Below are positions 6,463-14,509 of a DNA stretch of 15,319 nucleotides, one piece after another. The notes beneath the pieces are model-generated. The model did not search any database, was not told the DNA's origin, and saw only the letters and a list, made by a program, of their open reading frames with translations. The stretch is from the NCBI GenBank assembly GCA_038206385.1, contig JBBRAW010000091.1:1-15319 (forward strand). The letters are read 5' to 3'. The DNA is from JANXSD01 sp038206385. Its GTDB lineage: Bacteria; Bacteroidota; Bacteroidia; AKYH767-A; OLB10. The position numbers and the translations under genes are program-made. The first letter of the stretch is position 1. Each line of letters begins with the position of its first letter.

Positions 6463-7629
6463 TTAATCTGTTACCGCGGCGCGTTCAAATGGTAACGTTC
6501 TATCAAATTGATAACGATAAGTAATTAAGGTTCGCCACTCAGTTGTTCCTAAATTGGAAATCATTTTAAGCATTTTTGGGTTGAAGTCACCAACCCATGT
6601 TATAACAGTATCCTTATAAACTCCGCGCGCAGGAATCGTCTTCTCGCCAAAAACAACCAACGCTGCTTCCAATCCTTTGCCTTGCCACTCTGTAACTACA
6701 CCAAACGCCATTCCCGTCATGCGAGTAACCTTTTTGCGCCATTTGTAATACATGAATTTGATCTTACCTATTAAATTCAAATCACCATTAACATGACGAA
6801 ATATTTGATTTAATTCGGGAAGGTTTAAATAAAATGCAACGGGCTCACCTTTATAAAATACAAAAATCACAATCTCAGGATCTATTGCTGGCTTCATCGA
6901 TTGGAAAATCTTTCTTGCAGCTTCTTTTGAAATTGGCTTAAAATGAGCGTGACCACCCCAAGCACCATTGTAAACGGTTCTGAAATCTTCTGCTACTACA
7001 TCTAAATTTTTACCTCTGATATCCATTATCTCAAAATCAGGATCATTTTTTAGCTGATTATACTTACGATGGAAGATTGGCTGTGCGGGAACATGAATAT
7101 CTCTCCAAAAATTATATTGAAAGAAATAATTTTGAAACCCATAATTCTCAAATAGATTCTTGTAGTATTCCAAATTGTAATTCATTGGATAGATTGCAGG
7201 CTCATTGAAATTCGTGATCTGACAGCCCCAAAATTCGCTTCTGTCACCAAAATTGATAGGACCATCCATCGCTTCCATGCCTCGTTCTTTTAACCAATTT
7301 AAGCAAGCATCAAACATAAAGTTAGCAGCATTTTGATCATCGATACACTCGAAGAAACCCATGCCACCTGTCTTTAAAGCAGAAATAGTAGCAGTTTTTG
7401 GATTGATAAAAGCAGCAACCCTACCAATATGTTTTCCTTGATCATCACTCAAAATCCAACGTATGGCATCTGCTCCTTCAGCAAATAACTTATTCTTTTT
7501 AGGATCAAAAAGTTTTTCAATATCCTGCTTGATATATGGAATCCAATGAGGATCATTTTTGTAAATCATTTTCGGCAATTGATGGAATTCTTTTATCCTT
7601 TCTGCCGAATTTACCTCTATAAGTTTCAT
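6463..7629 (-). CDS. GNAT-like acyltransferase-fold protein (YghO-like), function unknown
   Basis: 388 residues from the ATG at 7629 (MKLIEVNSAERIKEF). An in-frame ATG at 7677 would add 16 residues that look non-conserved. The family is widespread in Bacteroidota and usually called hypothetical or N-acetyltransferase. Visible parts: an N-terminal GNAT-like fold with HIGRVAAFIN (residues 67-76), then GGMGFFECIDDQNAANFMFDA, and the signature GPINFGDRSEFWG (123-135) followed by YPMNYNLEYYKNLFENYGF. A second GNAT-like half contains PVAFYLNLP and GVVTEWQGKGLEAALV, the latter like an acyl-CoA pyrophosphate loop. The tandem halves suggest a duplicated acyltransferase fold. The substrate is unknown. 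It is divergent from the SDR gene, whose promoter lies between them. No membrane segments or signal peptide are seen, so it is probably cytoplasmic. Confidence 0.8.
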   Translation of the reverse strand: MKLIEVNSAERIKEFHQLPKMIYKNDPHWIPYIKQDIEKLFDPKKNKLFAEGADAIRWILSDDQGKHIGRVAAFINPKTATISALKTGGMGFFECIDDQNAANFMFDACLNWLKERGMEAMDGPINFGDRSEFWGCQITNFNEPAIYPMNYNLEYYKNLFENYGFQNYFFQYNFWRDIHVPAQPIFHRKYNQLKNDPDFEIMDIRGKNLDVVAEDFRTVYNGAWGGHAHFKPISKEAARKIFQSMKPAIDPEIVIFVFYKGEPVAFYLNLPELNQIFRHVNGDLNLIGKIKFMYYKWRKKVTRMTGMAFGVVTEWQGKGLEAALVVFGEKTIPARGVYKDTVITWVGDFNPKMLKMISNLGTTEWRTLITYRYQFDRTLPFERAAVTD

Positions 7630-7719
7630 TTTATATAGCTTATTATTTTCATAATTCAAGATTTCTCTCGATGTCAATTTAGGTTTGGTTAAAACTTAAT
7701 GACAATCGAAATCCAAATA

Positions 7720-7751
7720 TTGCCCAAAAATAACCTAATCGCCTACATTTG
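7720..7751 (+). promoter_or_regulatory. Bacteroidota-type promoter for the SDR-lipoprotein-TMTC operon
   Basis: TTG at 7720-7722, a 21-base spacer, and TACATTTG at 7744-7751 give the same architecture as the tRNA-Lys promoter. The predicted start site (about 7755-7758) lies at or just before the ATG at 7759, so the transcript would have almost no leader. Confidence 0.65.
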
Positions 7752-7758
7752 CCATGAA

Positions 7759-8565
7759 ATGCAAAAGAAGGTTGTAATAATTACTGGGGCATCCTCAGGT
7801 ATTGGTAAAGCTTGCGCAGAAGTGTTCTCAGCAAAAGGTTATGCGGTTGTTTTAATTGGCCGTACACTCGATAAACTAAATATCGTTGAACAAGATTTAT
7901 TAGCTAAAGGTGCTGATGTTTTGGTTGTTAAGGCGGATGTAAGCATTGAAGAAGATTGTAAATTACTAATCGAGAAAACGATTTCAAAGTATAACCGTAT
8001 TGATGTTTTAATTAACAATGCTGGTCTTTCGATGCGTGCTTTATTTGCGGATGTAGATTTGAAAGTTATTCGACAATTGATGGATACCAATTTTTGGGGA
8101 GCTGTTTTTTGTACTAAATATGCAATACCTCATTTGCTTAAACAAAAAGGATCAGTGATTGCTGTTTCGTCAATTGCTGGTAAAAAAGGATTGCCTGGAA
8201 GAACAGGTTACTCAGCATCCAAATTTGCATTAGAAGGATTCATGGAATCATTACGAATTGAGAACCTGAAAAATAATTTACATGTATTGGTTGCTTGTCC
8301 GGGATTTACAGCTACTGATATTCGTAACACATCATTAACGGCAAACGGAACTAGTCAAGGCGAATCACCACGCGACGAAAGTAAGATGATGTCGGCATCT
8401 GATGTTGCATCGCATATCTTTGAAGCAGTCCTTCATCGTAAGCGAGATTTACTATTAACAGGAAATGGTAAAATTACTGTATGGCTCAATAAATTTTTTC
8501 CATCATGGATGGATAAAGTTGTGTATAAGCACATGGCGAAAGAACCAGGATCACCATTCAAATAA
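7759..8565 (+). CDS. Short-chain dehydrogenase/reductase (classical SDR)
   Basis: 268 residues from the ATG at 7759. The frame extends to an ATG at 7699, but that lies upstream of the promoter, and the extra 20 residues precede the normal SDR beginning (KKVVIITGASSGIG). The Rossmann glycine motif TGASSGIG is at 9-16, a D60 follows the third strand, NNAG is at 86-89, and the catalytic set is N111, S138, Y151 and K155 (YSASK), all present. R35 after the second strand (LIGRT) is compatible with NADP(H) preference. The PG motif at 181-182 is followed by TATD. The enzyme should be a soluble NAD(P)-dependent oxidoreductase of unknown substrate. It is first in an operon: the next gene begins nine bases after its stop. 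Whether it works on a lipid or sugar linked to the downstream membrane glycosyltransferase is only a guess. Confidence 0.92.
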   Translation: MQKKVVIITGASSGIGKACAEVFSAKGYAVVLIGRTLDKLNIVEQDLLAKGADVLVVKADVSIEEDCKLLIEKTISKYNRIDVLINNAGLSMRALFADVDLKVIRQLMDTNFWGAVFCTKYAIPHLLKQKGSVIAVSSIAGKKGLPGRTGYSASKFALEGFMESLRIENLKNNLHVLVACPGFTATDIRNTSLTANGTSQGESPRDESKMMSASDVASHIFEAVLHRKRDLLLTGNGKITVWLNKFFPSWMDKVVYKHMAKEPGSPFK

Positions 8566-8574
8566 AAATAAATT

Positions 8575-9117
8575 ATGAATAAAATGTTTCGTCCTACCTT
8601 CTTAGGATTATTAGTATTGTTAGTAGCTTCATGCGTGAAACCACAACAATCCATGCAAGCACAAATCACTGACATGGAAAAAGTACTATTTAGTGATGTA
8701 TCTAAAATTCCGAATCCAGCAGCAGCTGATTCAATGATTAAAATGTATGTTAGCTATGCTGATCAATTTCAGGATGACACTTTAGCACCTGAATATTTAT
8801 TTAGAGCTGGTGATATCGCAAATGGTATTGGTAAACCAAAAGATGCATTAGGTTATTTTGGCAGAGTACAGCGTTATCCAAATTATAAAAAAGTGTCAAC
8901 AGCTTTATTTTTGCAAGGATTTGTTTCTGAAAATTCGTTGGCAGATATAGATGGTGCTCGTAGATATTATTTGAAATTCTTAGCGCAATATCCAAATCAT
9001 AAATTAGCTACTGATGTAAAAAATTCGTTAGCGAATCTTGGTAAAACACCTGAAGAAATGATTCGTGATTTTGAGGCAAAGTCAAAAAATAATTCCGATT
9101 CTATTAAAATAAAATAG
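8575..9117 (+). CDS. TPR-like lipoprotein
   Basis: 180 residues. The N-terminus has a short basic start (MNKMFR), a hydrophobic core and a lipobox LVAS-C20, so it should be a lipoprotein anchored in the envelope. Helical repeats follow: residues about 71-101 (APEYLFRAGDIANGIGKPKD, then ALGYFGRVQRYPNY) and about 107-141 (TALFLQGFV...GARRYYLKFLAQYPNH). These are TPR-like, as in tol-pal system CpoB or BamD-type proteins, followed by a charged tail rich in K, N and S. It lacks enough repeats to be BamD. TPR lipoproteins usually act as protein-protein scaffolds. It sits between the SDR gene (9 bases upstream) and the TMTC-like gene (6 bases downstream), so it is co-transcribed and may assist the membrane enzyme at the periplasmic side (inference). 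Confidence 0.85.
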   Translation: MNKMFRPTFLGLLVLLVASCVKPQQSMQAQITDMEKVLFSDVSKIPNPAAADSMIKMYVSYADQFQDDTLAPEYLFRAGDIANGIGKPKDALGYFGRVQRYPNYKKVSTALFLQGFVSENSLADIDGARRYYLKFLAQYPNHKLATDVKNSLANLGKTPEEMIRDFEAKSKNNSDSIKIK

Positions 9118-9123
9118 CGTATT

Positions 9124-11046
9124 ATGTCGAGACAAAAAGCAACTCGTAAGGAAAAAATTTCTTCTCAAAGTAATATAAAGCCTGCTGAAAATAACTCGAA
9201 GATAAAAGTGAATCATCTTCAGAAATATTTAGCAGCAATTATTGTAGTTGTTAGTTTTATAGTGTATGCAAACACCATGAATCATGGTTATGCTTTAGAT
9301 GACTATTCCTCTATCATTGAAAATAAAACTACTCAAAAGGGTTTTGATGCAATTGGAGAAATTTTTAGAACGAGTTATCGATATGGTTATATTTTTGTTG
9401 CTGATGAATTGTATCGTCCTGTTGCAAAAACTGTTTTGGCATTGGAGTGGGGGATATCACCGAACAAACCATCAACCGCACATTGGGTAAATATTTTATT
9501 GTTTATGCTCACAGGTTGGCTACTTTTTAAAACACTAGTTGATTGGCTTAAAGGAAATTTATTTGTCGCATTCGCTGCAACATTATTTTTCATCACCTTA
9601 CCAATCCATACGGAAGCTGTTGCAAACATTAAAAGTGTGGATGAAATTTTAGGTTTTCTTTTTGGTTTGCTGATGTTAAGATCGATTCATAAGTACAATG
9701 TTACAGGAAATACAATGTCGCTTTTAAAAGCAGCACTATGGTTTCTTATTGCAATTTTCTCTAAGGAATCTTCAATAACTTTATTAGCAGTAATTCCTTT
9801 AGTTGGATATTTCTTTTCTGATAAACCATTAAAGAGTACATGGCTTCCAACTTTAGTTTGTTTAGGTGTAGCATTCATCTTTTTAGCTATTCGATCAAAA
9901 GTTTTAGGTCCAGTTGGTATTTCATTGCATCCTTCTATAACAGATAATATGTTGATGGCAGCTCCGAATCTATTAACACGAATGACTACTGCTATTTATT
10001 TGCTTGGATTGTATCTTAAAACAATCATTGCTCCAACAGTTTTAACTTTCGATAATTCATTTCCACAACTTCCAATCATCGGATTAATGAATTGGCAATT
10101 TATAGTTTCAGGAATAATTTTATTAGCAATGTTAGTTGTTGCAATTAGGGGATGGAAAAAGAAAGAAATATATTCATTCGCAATATTCTATTTCTTTATT
10201 ACGATTTCAGTTTCATCCAATTTATTTGTGATTATCGGTACGCATTATGGTGAACGATTAATGTATACCCCAAGCTTTGGAATATGTTTGTTGTTAGCTG
10301 TGGTTTTGCATCGGTTGCTTTCAAAAAAACCTGAAGAACAAAAGCATGATTTTCTTGCTGATAATAAATTTTCATTAATTGTAGTGATAACAATTTCCTT
10401 AATTTATGGTGGGCTAACTATGGCTAGAAATCCTATTTGGGAAAACAATGCAACGCTTTATTCTTCTGGATTAATTTCTTCTCCCAATAGTACTCGTGTT
10501 CAATATTACATGGGAAATCATTTGATAAAAGAAGATCAGCTTAAAGGAAAATCGCCACAACAACAGGATAGTATTTTGAAGGCTGGAATTGGTTATTTGA
10601 AGACAGCCGTGAAACTTACTCCATCATTTACTGATGCATGGAATCAAATGGGAATTGCGTATGCTCGTTTAAAAAATCCGCAAGAAGCTATTAAGTGTTA
10701 CAATGAAGGATTGAAGTACAATGTAAATGATCCAACTGTTCATAATAATTTAGGAACAGTTTACTTTACTGCTGGAAAATATAATGAAGCATTAGCTGAA
10801 TTTCAAGAAGCCGTTCGTTTGAATCCACGTTATTCTGAAGCATGGACAAATATCGGAAGTTGTTACGGCTCTGGACAACAATTTGATAATGCAATTTCTA
10901 ATTTTGAAAAAGCTATATCAGTAGATCCTAATAATGCTATGGCAAATTATTATCTTGGTATTACTTGGAGAAGCAAAGGCAATGAAACACTTGCACAGCA
11001 ATATTTGAATCAAGCTTATGCATTGAATCCTGCATTAAGAAAATAA
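9124..11046 (+). CDS. TMTC-like GT-C membrane glycosyltransferase with C-terminal TPR domain
   Basis: 640 residues. After a basic cytoplasmic tail (1-33), the first membrane helix (about 34-50) leads to a loop with LDDYSS (D59, D60), the acidic pair expected in the first external loop of GT-C glycosyltransferases. Further helices run to about residue 440. The segment PIHTEAVANIKSVDEIL (160-176) closely resembles the HTEAVA motif of eukaryotic TMTC O-mannosyltransferases, and a DUF1736-like region (LLTRMTTAIYLLGLYLK) follows. Residues about 485-640 contain four TPRs (such as AWNQMGIAYARLKNPQEAIKCY and VHNNLGTVYFTAGKYNEALAEF) and should lie in the periplasm. The expected role is transfer of a sugar from a lipid-linked donor to a protein. 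Bacteroidota have a general protein O-glycosylation system, but I cannot assign this gene to it. It is last in the operon and converges on cdaA with only six bases between stops. Confidence 0.82.
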   Translation: MSRQKATRKEKISSQSNIKPAENNSKIKVNHLQKYLAAIIVVVSFIVYANTMNHGYALDDYSSIIENKTTQKGFDAIGEIFRTSYRYGYIFVADELYRPVAKTVLALEWGISPNKPSTAHWVNILLFMLTGWLLFKTLVDWLKGNLFVAFAATLFFITLPIHTEAVANIKSVDEILGFLFGLLMLRSIHKYNVTGNTMSLLKAALWFLIAIFSKESSITLLAVIPLVGYFFSDKPLKSTWLPTLVCLGVAFIFLAIRSKVLGPVGISLHPSITDNMLMAAPNLLTRMTTAIYLLGLYLKTIIAPTVLTFDNSFPQLPIIGLMNWQFIVSGIILLAMLVVAIRGWKKKEIYSFAIFYFFITISVSSNLFVIIGTHYGERLMYTPSFGICLLLAVVLHRLLSKKPEEQKHDFLADNKFSLIVVITISLIYGGLTMARNPIWENNATLYSSGLISSPNSTRVQYYMGNHLIKEDQLKGKSPQQQDSILKAGIGYLKTAVKLTPSFTDAWNQMGIAYARLKNPQEAIKCYNEGLKYNVNDPTVHNNLGTVYFTAGKYNEALAEFQEAVRLNPRYSEAWTNIGSCYGSGQQFDNAISNFEKAISVDPNNAMANYYLGITWRSKGNETLAQQYLNQAYALNPALRK

Positions 11047-11052
11047 AAAAAA

Positions 11053-11847
11053 TTATAATTCTTTCAATAATATTTGCTCCAACTCTTCAGGTGATAAGTT
11101 AGATTGAATTTTTCCATCTACTGCTACTGAAATTGTCCCTGTTTCTTCAGATACTATTACAGAGATAGCATCACTTTGTTCTGTAATACCTAAAGCAGCT
11201 CGATGACGCATTCCATAGTGGGCAGGTAGATCTGTATTCTCTGTAATTGGCAAAACGCATCTAGCCGCTTTTATTTTATTGTTCTCAATAATAACTGCAC
11301 CATCATGCAAAGGACTATTTTTAAAAAAGATACTTTCAAGTAAACGCTTTGAAACATCAGCATCCATTAAGTCACCAGTACTTTCATAAAATTTTAGATC
11401 GGTAGATCGTGAAATAACAATGATAGCACCAACTTTATTTTTCGCCATTCCAGCGCAAGCTTTAATGATAGGCTCTAAATTAGGCGGTGCAACTCTTTGT
11501 ACTTGCCAATTCCAAGGAAGTAATTTTCGTGTGAAGCTATCTTTGCCAGTAAAACTATTACTTCCTACTAGCAATAGAAACCTTCTTACTTCTTGTTGAA
11601 ATACGATGATTAATGCAAGTACACCAACGCTCATAAATTGCCCGAGTAATGCCCCTAACAATTGCATATCGAGAATTTTAACGAAAAGCCACCATAAAAC
11701 ATAAATAGCAACAATACCGATAAAAATATTCATCGCCGTACCTCCTTTTAGAAGTTGGTATACTTTGTAAAGCAAAAATCCAACAATCAAGATATCTAAA
11801 ATATCGAGAAGTCGAACACTAAGAAATCCGATGTGAAAGAGTTCCAT
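11053..11847 (-). CDS. cdaA: Membrane diadenylate cyclase CdaA (c-di-AMP synthase)
   Basis: 264 residues. Three membrane helices lie at about 11-32, 38-58 and 66-84 and anchor the protein in the inner membrane. The DAC domain at about 118-240 has the catalytic DGA motif (HDGAVI, D182-G183-A184) and the RHRAALG motif (214-220), both intact, plus SEETG at 233-237. It joins two ATP molecules into cyclic di-AMP, which controls potassium and osmolyte uptake and cell wall balance in many bacteria. Length and layout fit CdaA/DacA rather than the DNA-binding DisA type, as no helix-hairpin-helix is present. In many Bacteroidota it neighbours folP; here it is the last gene after recQ and the glycosylase, nine bases beyond the glycosylase stop. 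Transcription probably depends on the recQ promoter. No CdaR-like regulator is adjacent. Confidence 0.95.
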   Translation of the reverse strand: MELFHIGFLSVRLLDILDILIVGFLLYKVYQLLKGGTAMNIFIGIVAIYVLWWLFVKILDMQLLGALLGQFMSVGVLALIIVFQQEVRRFLLLVGSNSFTGKDSFTRKLLPWNWQVQRVAPPNLEPIIKACAGMAKNKVGAIIVISRSTDLKFYESTGDLMDADVSKRLLESIFFKNSPLHDGAVIIENNKIKAARCVLPITENTDLPAHYGMRHRAALGITEQSDAISVIVSEETGTISVAVDGKIQSNLSPEELEQILLKEL

Positions 11848-11856
11848 GTGGCGAAT

Positions 11857-12462
11857 TTACGAAATACAATAAAGTAATGGATCATTTAACTTATCTATTA
11901 AGAAACGATAAGGTAAAAGCGCATCTTCGCCAGCATAATCAACACCTATTCTAGGCGTAATTTTAATTTCACTCGGTTTAATTTTAATATTTCTGTCTTC
12001 AATCCAAATTTTATCAGCAAGCAATGATAATCCAGATTTGCTATAATGAATACCAAGAGAAGATGAAACAGTACCAGGCCCTGCGCTAAAATTCTTTCTT
12101 GTTGAGGAAAGCTTTCTCCTTTTTTCCATAATTGAAATACCATCCAAAGGTTGTATTGCTCGAACTAAAACAGCGTGAGGAATATTTTCATTATTCGTTA
12201 CAACATTAAATAGTGAATGAATACCATAACACAAATAGACATAAGCAGTACCTCCTTTACGAAACATAATCTCAGTTCTAGATGTTCTTCGATTGTTATA
12301 GGCATGAGATGCTTTATCAATGAAACCGTTGTAAGCTTCGGTTTCTAAAATTATTCCTGAAGTAAGTTGATTTTCGAAATTTGTAACGAGAACTTTACCA
12401 ATTAAATCACGTGCAATTTTAATTACATCTTTTCTAATGTAAAAACTTTCTTTCAATAGCAT
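11857..12462 (-). CDS. DNA-3-methyladenine glycosylase, AAG/MPG family
   Basis: 201 residues, a usual length for bacterial AAG-type glycosylases. Key residues by comparison with human AAG: ETEAY with catalytic E42 and Y44 (human E125 and Y127), H54 in KASHAYNNRRT (human H136), Y74 and Y76 in GTAYVYLCYGIH (human Y157 and Y159), and R101 in VLVRAIQPLDG (human R182). The GPG loop at 128-130 is present, although the usual following lysine is T131. The enzyme flips out and excises alkylated or deaminated purines (3-methyladenine, hypoxanthine) to begin base excision repair. It acts in the cytoplasm on the chromosome. It begins three bases after recQ and ends nine bases before cdaA, so all three genes share one transcript. 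The family call is firm. Confidence 0.94.
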   Translation of the reverse strand: MLLKESFYIRKDVIKIARDLIGKVLVTNFENQLTSGIILETEAYNGFIDKASHAYNNRRTSRTEIMFRKGGTAYVYLCYGIHSLFNVVTNNENIPHAVLVRAIQPLDGISIMEKRRKLSSTRKNFSAGPGTVSSSLGIHYSKSGLSLLADKIWIEDRNIKIKPSEIKITPRIGVDYAGEDALLPYRFLIDKLNDPLLYCIS

Positions 12463-12465
12463 AAT

Positions 12466-14376
12466 TTAATTCTCCTTAAAATAAATTCTGCCTAATGCAT
12501 CATTTCCAATTTCTCCAGTATCAATGAGCCACCTTAAAACAGCAATCACTTTATCAGATTTATATCCCTTTATCTTTTCTGAAATACTTTGCGCTAATGC
12601 TGGCCCATCTTTTAAAAGAAGATGAATTTCATTACGAAGTTCTTCCATTTCCAAATCATTTAATTCAAGTTTATTTCGCTCTCTGCAATAATCACAAGTG
12701 CCACAACGGTGTAAATTATTTTCTCCAAAATAGGCAAGGAGCATCATACTTCTACAATGATATTTATCGCTAATAAATTGTTTAAAGGCATTCGCTCTAA
12801 TTGTAAATCGTTGCTTACGATCCTCTAAATTTTCATTACTAATGCGAAGCAATTTAGCATCAACACGCGCTTCATTAAAAGTTAACTGCGGCATTTCTGT
12901 TGATGGAATATAACTTATAATTTCCAATTTGTTTAATGATACTAATTCAATCTTAAGCAATTTTAAATCAATTCCAACTCTTTTTGCTAATTCAGTTTCA
13001 CTAAAACGAACATAGTTATCAAATAGTCCTGCATAACTTCTTAAAATAGTTTTTATTAGATGATCATAATTGGTATGCTTTACTTGAAACTCATACAATT
13101 CAATATTTTTTATTGGAATATGTATTCGTGATGGAAGATAAATCGAATCTGATAATGTAAGATGATTTTCTAACTCTAAAACTTTCAAACAATTATAGGT
13201 TCTAACAGGATCAAATCGATATTGATCACAAAAGGAAATTAAATCAAATTCAAGTGTTAACCCTAATCCTGAATTTACTGGAATCTGAAAATAATTTCCT
13301 AGTGCTTGATAAACTTTACGGATCTCATCTATTTCAGGAAAATTAACCGACATCCTTCTCTCTAAATCAAGAATGTCTGATTGATTGTATAACACAACTG
13401 CATACGATGATTTTTCATCACGACCACCTCTTCCAGCTTCTTGATAATAGCTTTCTAAATCATCTGGTAGATCAAGATGAATTACAGATCGTACATCTGG
13501 CTTATCAATACCCATCCCAAAAGCATTTGTAGAGACAATGATCCTCGAATCATTCTTCATCCATTTACTCTGCTTTTCAGTTCTCGTTTGTTGAGATAAT
13601 CCTGCATGATAAAAATCGGCACGAATACCATTTTTAAGAAGTTGGTTTGCGATTTCTTGTGTTTTACGACGATTACGTACATATATAATTCCGCAGCCAG
13701 GAACCGAATTTAAAATGCGTAAAACACTTTCCATTTTTTTATCATCATGCCGAACAATGTATGATAAATTCGGTCGCGCAAAACTTTTTGTAAAAATTTT
13801 ATGATTTTTAAAGTTCAGTTGCTTACAAATATCTTCTCTAACTTCTGGAGTTGCGGAAGCAGTTAAAGCTATGATTGGAATTGCAGGAAACCATTCTCTA
13901 ATTTTTGCAATTTGTCGATACGGTGGACGAAAATCATAACCCCATTGTGAAATGCAATGTGCTTCATCAACAGCTATCAAATTTATTTTCATTTGCATCA
14001 AGCGCTCTTGAAAAAGTTCACTTTCTAATCGCTCTGGTGAAACATATAAAAATTTATAATCTCCATAAACGCAATTGTCAAGTGCAATATCCACTTCGCT
14101 TCGTTTCATTCCTGAAACTATTGCAACGGCTCTAATTCCTTTGTTGCGAAGGTTTTCTTCTTGATCTTTCATCAATGCAATGAGAGGTGAAATCACCAAA
14201 CAAATCCCATCATTCACCATTGCTGGTACTTGAAAACAAATTGATTTACCACCACCAGTTGGTAATAATGCAAGCGTATCATTCTTCTCCATAACGGAAT
14301 GAATAATATCTTCTTGCAAGGGACGAAATTGCTTGTAGCCCCAATATTGCGCAAGTACTTGATGGATTAAACTCAT
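12466..14376 (-). CDS. recQ: RecQ-family ATP-dependent DNA helicase with displaced zinc motif
   Basis: 636 residues. Helicase motifs: FRPLQ at 17-21 (motif 0), LLPTGGGKS (37-45, Walker A, K44), DEAH (137-140) with the RecQ-specific aromatic loop CISQWGYDFRPPY, LTASAT (171-176), STNAFGMGIDKPDVR (motif V) and YQEAGRGGRD (motif VI). In E. coli RecQ the zinc cysteines follow the second RecA lobe almost directly. Here C541, C558, C561 and C564 (CRSMMLLAYFGE...CGTCDYC) lie about 190 residues further on, after a segment (350-540) that includes winged-helix-like helices. A short helical C-terminal tail follows, and there is no HRDC domain. This appears to be a Bacteroidota RecQ subtype. It unwinds 3'-tailed or branched DNA during repair. 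It leads the recQ-mpg-cdaA operon. Upstream, TTTG at 14416-14413 and TACTTTTA at 14389-14382 make a weak promoter candidate ending five bases before the ATG. Confidence 0.93.
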   Translation of the reverse strand: MSLIHQVLAQYWGYKQFRPLQEDIIHSVMEKNDTLALLPTGGGKSICFQVPAMVNDGICLVISPLIALMKDQEENLRNKGIRAVAIVSGMKRSEVDIALDNCVYGDYKFLYVSPERLESELFQERLMQMKINLIAVDEAHCISQWGYDFRPPYRQIAKIREWFPAIPIIALTASATPEVREDICKQLNFKNHKIFTKSFARPNLSYIVRHDDKKMESVLRILNSVPGCGIIYVRNRRKTQEIANQLLKNGIRADFYHAGLSQQTRTEKQSKWMKNDSRIIVSTNAFGMGIDKPDVRSVIHLDLPDDLESYYQEAGRGGRDEKSSYAVVLYNQSDILDLERRMSVNFPEIDEIRKVYQALGNYFQIPVNSGLGLTLEFDLISFCDQYRFDPVRTYNCLKVLELENHLTLSDSIYLPSRIHIPIKNIELYEFQVKHTNYDHLIKTILRSYAGLFDNYVRFSETELAKRVGIDLKLLKIELVSLNKLEIISYIPSTEMPQLTFNEARVDAKLLRISNENLEDRKQRFTIRANAFKQFISDKYHCRSMMLLAYFGENNLHRCGTCDYCRERNKLELNDLEMEELRNEIHLLLKDGPALAQSISEKIKGYKSDKVIAVLRWLIDTGEIGNDALGRIYFKEN

Positions 14377-14456
14377 TATCGTAAAAGTAAATATTTAGTT
14401 TTAACTGTGATGCAAACAAAATGACATCAGCACAAATGAAAATTATATATCATCTA

Positions 14457-14496
14457 AATTAATAAAAGATCCTCGCATTCGGATCTTTTATTAATT
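14457..14496 (-). terminator. Hairpin terminator after the universal stress protein gene
   Basis: A perfect 16-bp stem (14457-14472 with 14481-14496; arm ending AAAAGATCC) closes an eight-base loop. It begins 13 bases after the USP stop, and the T-rich arm and flank can serve as the U-tract. It is nearly symmetric, so it could work in both directions. It isolates USP transcription from recQ, whose own promoter must lie in 14377-14456. Confidence 0.85.
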
Positions 14497-14509
14497 CAAT
14501 TTAATTTAA

